Assembly: GCF_000020525.1 (NCBI RefSeq) | Contig: NC_011026.1 | Location: 912,001-976,000 of the forward strand | DNA from: Chloroherpeton thalassium ATCC 35110 | Lineage (GTDB): Bacteria > Bacteroidota > Chlorobiia > Chlorobiales > Chloroherpetonaceae | Reading direction: 5' to 3' | Length of the DNA: 64,000 nt | Shown here: positions 57,337-64,000 of the stretch, one piece after another | Numbering within the stretch: the stretch's first letter is position 1 | How the letters are laid out: each line of letters begins with the position of its first letter | Notes under the pieces: model-generated | Told to the model about the DNA's origin: nothing | The model's input: the letters and a program-made list of their open reading frames with translations, nothing else | Database searches by the model: none | Program-made: the position numbers and the translations under genes

Positions 57337-58485
57337 ATGCAAACTGAAGTTTTGGTGGTTGGCGCAGGCCCGGCGGGTTCAACTGCGGCGGCAATTTTAG
57401 CTCAAAAAGGCTATGATGTGCTGATTTTAGATAAAACCGAGTTTCCTCGCCAAAAAGCTTGTGGCGACGGCATTCCGCACTCGGCGATCGCATTGCTTGA
57501 TCAACTTGGCTTACACGATCAGTTCCGAAATACAAAACGCAACGAAATTACCGGCGCCACGATTCATTCGCCGCGTGGCCAGCAATCCAGCATCAATTTT
57601 CGAATGAGAGATAATTTTTTCATTCAATCCAGATCTGTTTTTGACCACACGCTTTTCTCACACGCGTTGACATCGGGCGCAAAATTTTTGAAAGCCAAAG
57701 CGCTTGAGCCAATTCTAAACCAGGGAAAAGTTGTGGGCGTAAAAGCGCGCGTTCAAGATGAAGAAAAGCGCATTTTCGCGCCCATCACAATTGCCGCAGA
57801 CGGCGTGGACTCGGCGATTGCTGCGCCGCTTCGCCGCGAAAAACAGCTTGCGAAACATCGCGCCATTAGTTTGCGCGGTTACATTTCAGGCCTGAACTTA
57901 AACCCGCGCACGGTCGAAGGATTTTTCCCAAAGGAAATTGTGCCTGGCTACTTATGGATTTTTCCGCTCGGCGAAAAAGAAGCGAACATCGGGTTGGGCA
58001 TGAGAATGGACAAATACGCGAAGGTTGGCATGAGCATGAAACAAGTTTTGCAAAACTTTCTGGCGAGTCCCGAGATAAAAGCACGACTCGAACCCAATTG
58101 GCAGCTTAGCGACGTGCGCGCCTCACCGATGAATTTTGCCTCACAGAAAGGGATTCAGCTCGCTTACGATGGCGCGGTTTTAGTCGGCGATGCGGCTTCG
58201 CTCGTTTCCCCGCTCACGGGCGGCGGCATTTACAACGCGATGTTCTCGGCCAAAACAGCCGCAGAAACGATTCATGACGCATTTCAAAAAAATGATTTTT
58301 CGGAAAAAAAACTTTCTGAATACGAACGCCGCTGCTGGGCTGCAATTCGTTACGAAATGAAAATCACGTATGTGGTGCAAAACGCCATTTCCACGTTTCC
58401 GTTTCTGATTGAAGGCCTCATGAAATTTGTGGATAACCGCACGCTCAAAGCGCTGAAGCTTTTTGATGATGTGGAATTTTCTTGA
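57337..58485 (+). CDS. Geranylgeranyl-reductase-family FAD oxidoreductase
   Basis: A 382-residue flavoprotein. FAD-binding VVGAGPAGSTAAAILA at 7-22, then the family motif FPRQKACGDGIPHSA, and the second FAD segment VGDAASLVSPLTGGGIYNA near 280-300. The family reduces geranylgeranyl chains of bacteriochlorophyll (BchP), menaquinone side chains or lipids; the KACGDG form here is nearer to the broader group than to classical BchP, so the substrate is not settled. Convergent to bchE, with a shared terminator between. Confidence 0.85.
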   Translation: MQTEVLVVGAGPAGSTAAAILAQKGYDVLILDKTEFPRQKACGDGIPHSAIALLDQLGLHDQFRNTKRNEITGATIHSPRGQQSSINFRMRDNFFIQSRSVFDHTLFSHALTSGAKFLKAKALEPILNQGKVVGVKARVQDEEKRIFAPITIAADGVDSAIAAPLRREKQLAKHRAISLRGYISGLNLNPRTVEGFFPKEIVPGYLWIFPLGEKEANIGLGMRMDKYAKVGMSMKQVLQNFLASPEIKARLEPNWQLSDVRASPMNFASQKGIQLAYDGAVLVGDAASLVSPLTGGGIYNAMFSAKTAAETIHDAFQKNDFSEKKLSEYERRCWAAIRYEMKITYVVQNAISTFPFLIEGLMKFVDNRTLKALKLFDDVEFS

Positions 58486-58540
58486 CGCAACTTCGCAGAA
58501 AAACAAGCTGAGAGATGAATCCAAACTGGGAAAAACAAAC

Positions 58541-58580
58541 AAAGCCGCTCCGCCAAAAAAACGGAACGGCTTTGACTTTT
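58541..58580. terminator. Terminator between the flavoprotein gene and bchE
   Basis: Stem aaagccgctccg / cggaacggcttt (12 pairs, one G-T type) with a nine-base A-rich loop. On the minus strand it is followed by a T-rich tail (gtttgttttt), fitting bchE termination; it can also stop the plus-strand gene. Confidence 0.75.
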
Positions 58581-58627
58581 CCTGACCAAAAGAACAAATA
58601 TCAAAAAACGAAAACGCTTGCTTACGT

Positions 58628-60280
58628 TTAGCAGTTTCTGACTTCGTCTTGACCTTTCATGCGATCTTTAACTGTATCCTCATCAAGGCCGAGTTCAGTG
58701 AAGTCGTGCTCGTTGTGCTCACGGCTGTAGCCTTCTTCTTCAGAACCAAAGCCGGTATCAGCCATAAGCTCCGGTCTGGTTTCCTTCAGGTTGGCCAATT
58801 CTTCTTTGGTAAGAATGCGGCTTTCATCAAAGCCAAGGTCAAACTCGGCGCGAAGCCCTTTAACCTGAGCACGCTCAAGGTCATAGAATCGCTTGTTGAG
58901 CGTGGTTTTAGCGAAGGCTTTCAAACAGCCAAGCATATATTTACGCTTGTATTTGTCTTTAATCAGCGGATAGGTAAAGGCTTTTTTGGAATAAAAACGC
59001 GCGTAAGATTTCAACACGCCTTTGAGAACGTCTTCGCGTTCCATGTTCTGCGGCTTCATAATCGGCGTGACGAAGTTGTACTTGGAGTAGTCGCGAACTT
59101 CCACTTTGTCGCCGAGTTCTTCAAAAAGTTCGGCAAACGGCCACGGTGTGTAAATCGTCCAGTTGGCCATATCTGGATCCCAGTCGCTGCAAAGGCGATA
59201 GGTTTCCTCGATGGATTCCGGCGTTTCGTGGTCGAGACCCATCACGAACTGCGCTTCGGCAACGATGCCGTTGTCTTTCAGCAATTTGATGGCGAGTTTA
59301 TTTTCCTCAATCGTGGTTTCCTTACGGAAAATGCTGAGGTTGAGCTGGCTGGCAGCTTCAGTGCCAAGCGAAACGTGTACCAAACCGGCTTTGCGATAGA
59401 ATGGCAACAAATCCACGTCGCGCAAAATGTCGGTCACGCGGGTGTTGATGCCCCAACCAACATTCAAGTTGCGGTCGATTAGCTCTTGGCAAAGCGCAAT
59501 AAATTTGCTCTTGTTGATGGTCGGTTCTTCGTCGGCCAAAATGAAGAAGCCAACTTTATATTCTTTTACCAGTATTTCGATTTCATCTACGAAGTGCTTC
59601 GGAGAACGCGCACGATAGCGACGCCAGAATTTCCACTGCGAGCAGAAAGTACAGGTGAATGGACAGCCACGCGCAAAGTTCGGCACGGCCAAACGGGTGT
59701 TCAACGGAATGTAGATGTATTTTGGCCAATCCAAAATGCTCCAATCAGGAGAGAGATCGTCGAGGTTTTCAATAACCGGCTGAGCGGGTGTCGCCACAAT
59801 TTTACCGGTCTCGTTATCGATAAACGCAATTCCTTTAATGCTGTGACGGTCTTTTTTGTCTGTTCCGGCCTCGATGGCTTTCATCAAATTGACGGCAATC
59901 TCTTCACCTTCACCGCGCACAATGTAATCAATCCAAGGCGCTTCGGTGAGAACCTGCGAATACATAAAGGTTGAGTGAACACCGCCTAACATCGTCACGA
60001 TGCTTGGACTCACTTTCTTGGCGATCTCAAGTGTTTCCTGAGCCTTGTAAATCATCGGGGTAATGGCACCAACCATGACCACATCCGGCTGATTTTTTCT
60101 TAGAATTGCCTCGATTTCTTCGTGAGACAAATCATCAACCATCGCATCCAGAAAGCGGACATTGTTGAAGCCAGCCTTTTTAAGCGAACCGCCGACATAC
60201 GGCGCCCAGCTTGCAGGCCAGTTTCCGGCGATTTCTGCACCGCCTGAATGGTAGTTTGGTTGGATCATCAAAATTTTCAT
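58628..60280 (-). CDS. bchE: Anaerobic Mg-protoporphyrin IX monomethyl ester cyclase
   Basis: A 550-residue radical SAM, cobalamin-binding enzyme forming the isocyclic ring E of (bacterio)chlorophyll without oxygen. The N-terminus [20 protein letters not shown] and the Rossmann-like B12 domain (up to about 140, with [12 protein letters not shown] and VRGEGEE) match BchE closely. The 4Fe-4S ligands are C206, C210 and C213 ([16 protein letters not shown]). The C-terminal ~70 residues are acidic and variable ([18 protein letters not shown]). AGGAGG precedes the ATG. It is the strongest marker of phototrophy in the window. Confidence 0.95.
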   Translation of the reverse strand: MKILMIQPNYHSGGAEIAGNWPASWAPYVGGSLKKAGFNNVRFLDAMVDDLSHEEIEAILRKNQPDVVMVGAITPMIYKAQETLEIAKKVSPSIVTMLGGVHSTFMYSQVLTEAPWIDYIVRGEGEEIAVNLMKAIEAGTDKKDRHSIKGIAFIDNETGKIVATPAQPVIENLDDLSPDWSILDWPKYIYIPLNTRLAVPNFARGCPFTCTFCSQWKFWRRYRARSPKHFVDEIEILVKEYKVGFFILADEEPTINKSKFIALCQELIDRNLNVGWGINTRVTDILRDVDLLPFYRKAGLVHVSLGTEAASQLNLSIFRKETTIEENKLAIKLLKDNGIVAEAQFVMGLDHETPESIEETYRLCSDWDPDMANWTIYTPWPFAELFEELGDKVEVRDYSKYNFVTPIMKPQNMEREDVLKGVLKSYARFYSKKAFTYPLIKDKYKRKYMLGCLKAFAKTTLNKRFYDLERAQVKGLRAEFDLGFDESRILTKEELANLKETRPELMADTGFGSEEEGYSREHNEHDFTELGLDEDTVKDRMKGQDEVRNC

Positions 60281-60330
60281 AACGAAATCCTCCTGAAATT
60301 AATAGGGTGTTCTGATGCTGGTTTGCTATT

Positions 60331-60346
60331 TTAATTCTCTAATTAA
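60331..60346. promoter_or_regulatory. Palindrome upstream of bchE
   Basis: TTAATT-ctct-AATTAA, six-base arms with a four-base spacer, 51-66 bases before the bchE start codon, in promoter position on the minus strand. It is not a textbook Fnr box, though its arm pattern is similar in kind. A regulator site is inference. Confidence 0.35.
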
Positions 60347-61248
60347 CACTTATTACTGTTTTTGCTAAAATTGATGGTTCATATAATTTTGCACTTTCAA
60401 TTTGAGCAAAAATTCAATCTGATGACCTAACGAGTAAGATTTTTTTTCGGGCTTGCTGGCTGTCCAGATAGACGTTATCCGTAGCTTGCTTCAGCTAAGC
60501 CAAAGGACAGGGTTGCTTGCTAAATCAGCAGAGGCGCTTTGGACTGGGGAAAACATTTGTGCAAAAAATCAGACGTGTGAAGATAAGCAGCAAACTGATT
60601 CTTAGGAATACTACTTTTGAAGAGAAAAAGACCGAGTGACTCAAAGAATGATAATACTTGGCATCGATGTTCCTGCAACGCGCTGGCAAGAGAAGGCTCA
60701 TCTTCATCTGCAGTTGCATGAACGGTCTTCTTGATGGAAAGACCTTTACATTTGAGTATCGTCAAAAAGCCATGATTGGGAAGGCATGGCGGCAAAATCA
60801 AAGAACCAACAACTTCTTCGGACAAATAGCGCTCGACTTGCCGACCGTTTGGTTTGTCTTTTTTACTATTTAATGAGAACGGCGCTTTTCCAAGACCTGT
60901 AAACCCGAGAACGGATACGATAAAGAAAAGATAAACTTCCAATATCCTCCAGAACCCTTTCGCAAGCTGCTGTAATGTAGAACCTGTCATGTGGTTGGCA
61001 ATTAATCGTCTCTAAGTCTTGTAAATTCAGCAATTCATAAGTACCATCCTGTGGCACAGCCTTCTCGTACTTTAAAATAGGATGATTGCGGGGCTCTTGA
61101 AAATAATTTTTAAATCATCCAAAAACACGCCCCGCATCAATATCTTATTTTAAGACAATCAGTTATAAATAAAACCGTCCCAAATAACCTAAAGTTAAAA
61201 CAAAAAAACCAAAAAGTGCATAACAAAAGTGAAATCAGGTTAGTAAAC
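60347..61248. other. Gene-poor 900-base region between bchE and the WD40 gene
   Basis: The one long frame here is on the minus strand, 60520-60990 (156 codons), with a hydrophobic stretch FWRILEVYLFFIVSVLGFTG near its start. It has no recognisable domain and no clear ribosome site. No insertion-sequence ends or transposase motifs were found, though a decayed element cannot be excluded. Confidence 0.4.
60520..60990 (-). CDS. Doubtful hypothetical protein (156 aa)
   Basis: Listed because it is the only long frame in this region. One possible membrane helix near residues 12-32, then a mixed soluble part with several Cys and His. No family is recognised, and it may be chance. Its 3' end is about 240 bases upstream of the bchE start, on the same strand. 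Confidence 0.2.
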   Translation of the reverse strand: MTGSTLQQLAKGFWRILEVYLFFIVSVLGFTGLGKAPFSLNSKKDKPNGRQVERYLSEEVVGSLILPPCLPNHGFLTILKCKGLSIKKTVHATADEDEPSLASALQEHRCQVLSFFESLGLFLFKSSIPKNQFAAYLHTSDFLHKCFPQSKAPLLI

Positions 61249-62223
61249 TTAGAATTTTACTTTCCAAAGCTTTACTTTCCCATCCAAGCTGCCGCTCACA
61301 ATGAATTTTCCATCTTGTGAAATATCCACAGCATGAACCGGTTTGGAATGGCCTTTGTAGGTGTGGATGTGCTCGCCGGTTTCCCCGTTCCAAAGTTTCA
61401 CTTTTTCATCATCGCCGCCGCTTACGATGAATTTTCCATCGGCGGTGAATGCAACGCCGCGCACAGCACCTTCATGCGCACGCATCACATGGGTGCGTTC
61501 GGCTGTCTCAAAATTCCAGATTTCAATAATTTCGCGGTTGCCACCAGTGACGATTTTTGTGCCCGCTTTGTTGAACCGTGCGGAATAGCAAAAGTCGCCT
61601 TCCGGCTTGAGCGGCTTGACCAATTCCCAAGAAGACGTGTTCCAAATTTTGACAAGTGGATCTTCTCCGCCAGTTACCATGTATTTTCCATCGGCGCTAA
61701 AGCTAACCGCTTCAATGTAAAGCGGATGTCCTTTTTTGATTTGCTTGACAACGCTGCCCGTTGCGACATCCCAAATAAAAATATTGGAATCAATCCCAAC
61801 GCTGGCAAGGAATTTTCCGTCGGGGCTAAACGCAACTGCACGAGCGGCATCGTTGTGGCCTTTCATGGTTTGCAAGACTTTTCCAGTAGCTGCGTCCCAG
61901 ATTTTAACCGTTACATCTCTGCCCGCACTGGCAAGAAGCTTTCCATCGGCGCTAAACGCCACACACTCAACCCAGTGGTTATGCCCTTCAAATGAGCGGA
62001 TCATTTGACCTGTGACTACATCCCAAAGCTTAACGGTTTCATCGTAGCTTGCACAGGCAACTTTCGTTCCGTCGGGGCTAAACGCTGCACTTCGCACCGA
62101 GTCAAGATGTTTCAGCGTGTGCATAATTGCCTCATCTTCCTGTACTGGTGGAATGGCTGGTTTTTCCGGTTCTTTTTTTAGCCCAAGTCCATTTAATACC
62201 TTCGAAAATAGCCCTTCTTTCAT
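61249..62223 (-). CDS. Seven-bladed WD40 beta-propeller protein
   Basis: A 324-residue protein made of seven WD repeats after a 30-residue N-terminal stretch. Repeats are very regular: SFEGHNHWVECVAFSADGKL, MKGHNDAARAVAFSPDGKFL and so on, each ending in a WD/WN-type pair (LWDV, IWDA, IWDV, IWNT, IWNF, LWNG, LWKV). This makes a complete closed propeller, a protein-binding scaffold. No signal peptide, so cytoplasmic. Partner unknown; it is in the same orientation as bchE but about 970 bases upstream. Confidence 0.95.
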   Translation of the reverse strand: MKEGLFSKVLNGLGLKKEPEKPAIPPVQEDEAIMHTLKHLDSVRSAAFSPDGTKVACASYDETVKLWDVVTGQMIRSFEGHNHWVECVAFSADGKLLASAGRDVTVKIWDAATGKVLQTMKGHNDAARAVAFSPDGKFLASVGIDSNIFIWDVATGSVVKQIKKGHPLYIEAVSFSADGKYMVTGGEDPLVKIWNTSSWELVKPLKPEGDFCYSARFNKAGTKIVTGGNREIIEIWNFETAERTHVMRAHEGAVRGVAFTADGKFIVSGGDDEKVKLWNGETGEHIHTYKGHSKPVHAVDISQDGKFIVSGSLDGKVKLWKVKF

Positions 62224-62781
62224 GGTCGTTTTTGAATTAAAAATTATCTAAGCAATCTATCTATTTCGTAGCAAACCGATATAAAACAAGGATATGTGTT
62301 CGCTACCACCGAAGTCCACAGAACATTTTTTCCTCCAGCATTTTTCAACCAAAGGATTCGTACACTGCTGGCGCTGAAAAACAAAATAAGCCTTCAGCAA
62401 GGCTAAACTAACAATGCAAATCGTTTGAATCAAGGAGGGAGAAAAGACTAAGCCGGCTGCCCGCTTTACTTTTTTTGCAAGAAAAGGGCATCGACATTTC
62501 TAACGCAAAAATTTCCCTCTGTTTAGCAGGCGTAAATAAAAGAAAAATCACGTTTGAAGCAAAATCGAAAACGAGCGTAGCCGCCGAATATTTATTCTCG
62601 ACAAACCCCATGAGCCTTCCATAAAAACTTCGCAACGCCGGTTTGCTTTCAAGAAAAAGCTGGTTAGGGAATCCCTCACCAAAAATCATAAAAAACCCTA
62701 CACGGAAACTTGGCTTCGGGTTTTCTATATCGTAACTTCTATGCTTATATAATTTTTCCCACTCACGAAAATTTAGGAACG
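62224..62781. other. Gene-free region between the WD40 and YmdB-type genes
   Basis: About 560 bases between divergent genes. One minus-strand frame (62408-62689) exists but looks like chance. Promoters for both sides should be here; I cannot place them with confidence. Confidence 0.4.
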
Positions 62782-63597
62782 ATGTCGAAAACGGTGAATG
62801 TATTTTTTATGGCTGATATCGTTGGTCAGCCAGGTGTGGATATCGTCACAAAAATGCTTAAAGGCTATATTCAAAAATACCAAATTCATTTTGTGATTTG
62901 CAATGGCGAAAACGCCTATCGCGGCAAAGGCATGAGCAACGAGATCCTTAAGCAGCTTCGTGGCGTGGGCGTTGATGTGATTACCGGCGGAAATCATATC
63001 TGGGATAACTACAAATTTCATGACACACTGAAAAAAGATCCCGCCATTCTTCGACCGATGAATTACCCCAAAGGCACTTATGGCACAGGCTACGGCATTT
63101 TTGATTTGCCCAACGGACTTGGAAAAATTGGCGTGCTAAATCTGCAAGGCCGCACGTTTATGTATGCGATTGATTGCCCATTCCGAACGGCTGATTGGGT
63201 GATTGAAAAAATGAGCCAAGAGACAAAATATATTATCGTTGATATTCACGCTGAAGCAACTGCCGAAAAAATCGCGTTGGCCATGCACTTAGATGGACGC
63301 GCTTCGGCGGTGATGGGCTCGCACTCGCATGTGCAAACTTCAGATGAGCGCATCCTTAAAAACGGCACCGGCTACTGCACCGACGTGGGCATGACAGGCC
63401 CTTACGACTCCGTAATTGGGATGGTCGCCAAACCGGCCATCGAGCGCTTTGTTTATCAAACACCTCGAAAATATGAATGCGCAACTGACGATGTGCACCT
63501 CTGCGCAATGGTGATTAAACTTGACGCGGAGACAGGCAAAACGGTTTTTCTGGAGCGGATTTTTTTCCCTGAGTTTGAGAAATCTACAATGGGCTGA
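62782..63597 (+). CDS. YmdB-type metallophosphoesterase (TIGR00282)
   Basis: A 271-residue phosphodiesterase of the YmdB family, which hydrolyses 2',3'-cyclic nucleotides and affects RNA turnover and biofilm decisions in Bacillus. Metal ligands: D12 (ADIVGQPG), N41 to N44 (CNGEN), H72 (GGNHIWDN), H156 (VDIHAEATAEK), H181 and H183 (GSHSHVQT). ATG at 62782 gives the normal start MSKTVNVFFMADIVG; the longer frame upstream is not conserved-looking. Confidence 0.93.
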   Translation: MSKTVNVFFMADIVGQPGVDIVTKMLKGYIQKYQIHFVICNGENAYRGKGMSNEILKQLRGVGVDVITGGNHIWDNYKFHDTLKKDPAILRPMNYPKGTYGTGYGIFDLPNGLGKIGVLNLQGRTFMYAIDCPFRTADWVIEKMSQETKYIIVDIHAEATAEKIALAMHLDGRASAVMGSHSHVQTSDERILKNGTGYCTDVGMTGPYDSVIGMVAKPAIERFVYQTPRKYECATDDVHLCAMVIKLDAETGKTVFLERIFFPEFEKSTMG

Positions 63598-63628
63598 GCG
63601 TTGGGGGATTTGAACAAACGCGGCTTCT

Positions 63629-63967
63629 CTATGAATGTTTAAACTCGGGATAAAGTTCTTTGGCACATTCAGGGCAAATTGTATGACTAAACATCGCTTT
63701 TGATTTTTGGGACACGTAAGCTTCAACTTGCGTCCATGAGTTTTCTTCCGTGTGGATTTTCTTGCAGTTCGCACAAATTCGCACATAACCGCTGATAACT
63801 TTCGTTAACGCGTCTTCCAATTTGATGTGCAGCTGTTGATTGGCTTCTTCGGCTTCGGCACATTTTGCAAATTCTTCAAGCAGTTGCTTATGCAATATCT
63901 GATATTTTTTCAGCGCCATGTACGATGCGAAAACGGCAATCGTCGTGGTGAAAAAAATCGTCATCAT
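63629..63967 (-). CDS. Membrane protein with coiled coil and zinc-binding tail
   Basis: A 112-residue protein: N-terminal membrane helix (about 3-20), a helical/coiled stretch (KQLLEEFAKCAEAEEANQQL), then a Cys motif CANCKKIHTEENSWTQ and a second pair CPECAKEL, forming a likely zinc site. The ICANCKKI to ICPECAKELYP block is the same tail seen at the C-terminus of many PAS/receiver-type signalling proteins in Bacteria, here standing alone behind a membrane helix. It is convergent to the YmdB-type gene, 31 bases away. Confidence 0.75.
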   Translation of the reverse strand: MMTIFFTTTIAVFASYMALKKYQILHKQLLEEFAKCAEAEEANQQLHIKLEDALTKVISGYVRICANCKKIHTEENSWTQVEAYVSQKSKAMFSHTICPECAKELYPEFKHS

Positions 63968-64000
63968 GTGAGACTCCCAAATGCCAATATCGGGAAAGAT

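Noticed and set aside
60421-61100. Decayed transposon in the region upstream of bchE
   Set aside because: No terminal inverted repeats, target duplication or transposase motif could be read in any frame.
62408-62689. A 93-codon minus-strand frame between the WD40 and YmdB-type genes
   Set aside because: Unremarkable composition, no ribosome site, no recognisable motif, and it fills part of a divergent promoter region.

Overview
The window (about 45% G+C by eye) looks like chromosomal DNA of a Gram-negative, photosynthetic member of the Chlorobi (green sulfur bacteria and relatives). The main grounds are a clear BchE-type anaerobic Mg-protoporphyrin cyclase (58.6-60.3 kb), a geranylgeranyl-reductase-family flavoprotein beside it, a PorV/PorQ-type outer-membrane protein of the Bacteroidetes/Chlorobi kind, and lipid A / LPS-export genes (lpxA, an LptA/OstA-like protein). 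A Chloroherpeton-like organism would fit, but that is inference from gene content, not a species call.

Layout: 0-12.5 kb holds the end of an outer-membrane protein, a small conserved protein, an MBL-fold hydrolase, purD, a large secreted GH57-like protein with starch-binding modules, a DUF456 membrane protein, rsgA, hemW, a large DUF2723 membrane protein and lpxA. 12.7-18.1 kb is more accessory: a ROK sugar kinase, a type II restriction-modification pair, an SDR reductase followed by an AraC regulator, and a frame-broken small membrane-protein gene. 18.1-24 kb has a PorV-like protein, a rhomboid protease, pgk, a large lipoprotein and a DUF457 membrane protein. 24.3-28.7 kb has a multi-PAS hybrid histidine kinase preceded by two tandem palindromes, and a BadF-type sugar kinase whose 3' end is shifted at a run of nine A.

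28.7-41.6 kb: YqhD-like alcohol dehydrogenase, aldo/keto reductase and AraC regulator; LptA/OstA-like protein, wecB, a PEGA lipoprotein, ppc, cobyrinate diamide synthase and dusB. 41.6-52.4 kb: a peptide-binding lipoprotein, a large outer-membrane protein, TPR and HIT proteins, a membrane GGDEF protein with a degenerate active site, rpe, a multi-TM/gluzincin/TPR protein and a Fic protein with a three-copy operator-like repeat in its promoter. 52.8-57 kb: mnmE, ribH, gmhA-like isomerase and a PIF1-type helicase. 57.3-64 kb: geranylgeranyl-reductase-like flavoprotein, bchE, a long gene-poor stretch, a seven-bladed WD40 protein, a YmdB-type phosphodiesterase and a small membrane zinc-binding protein.

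Most genes are housekeeping (purine, glycolysis, anaplerosis, riboflavin, tRNA modification, envelope). A plausible functional link is that BchE needs cobalamin and the cobyrinate diamide synthase here contributes to making it. No tRNA, rRNA, CRISPR array or intact insertion sequence was seen.
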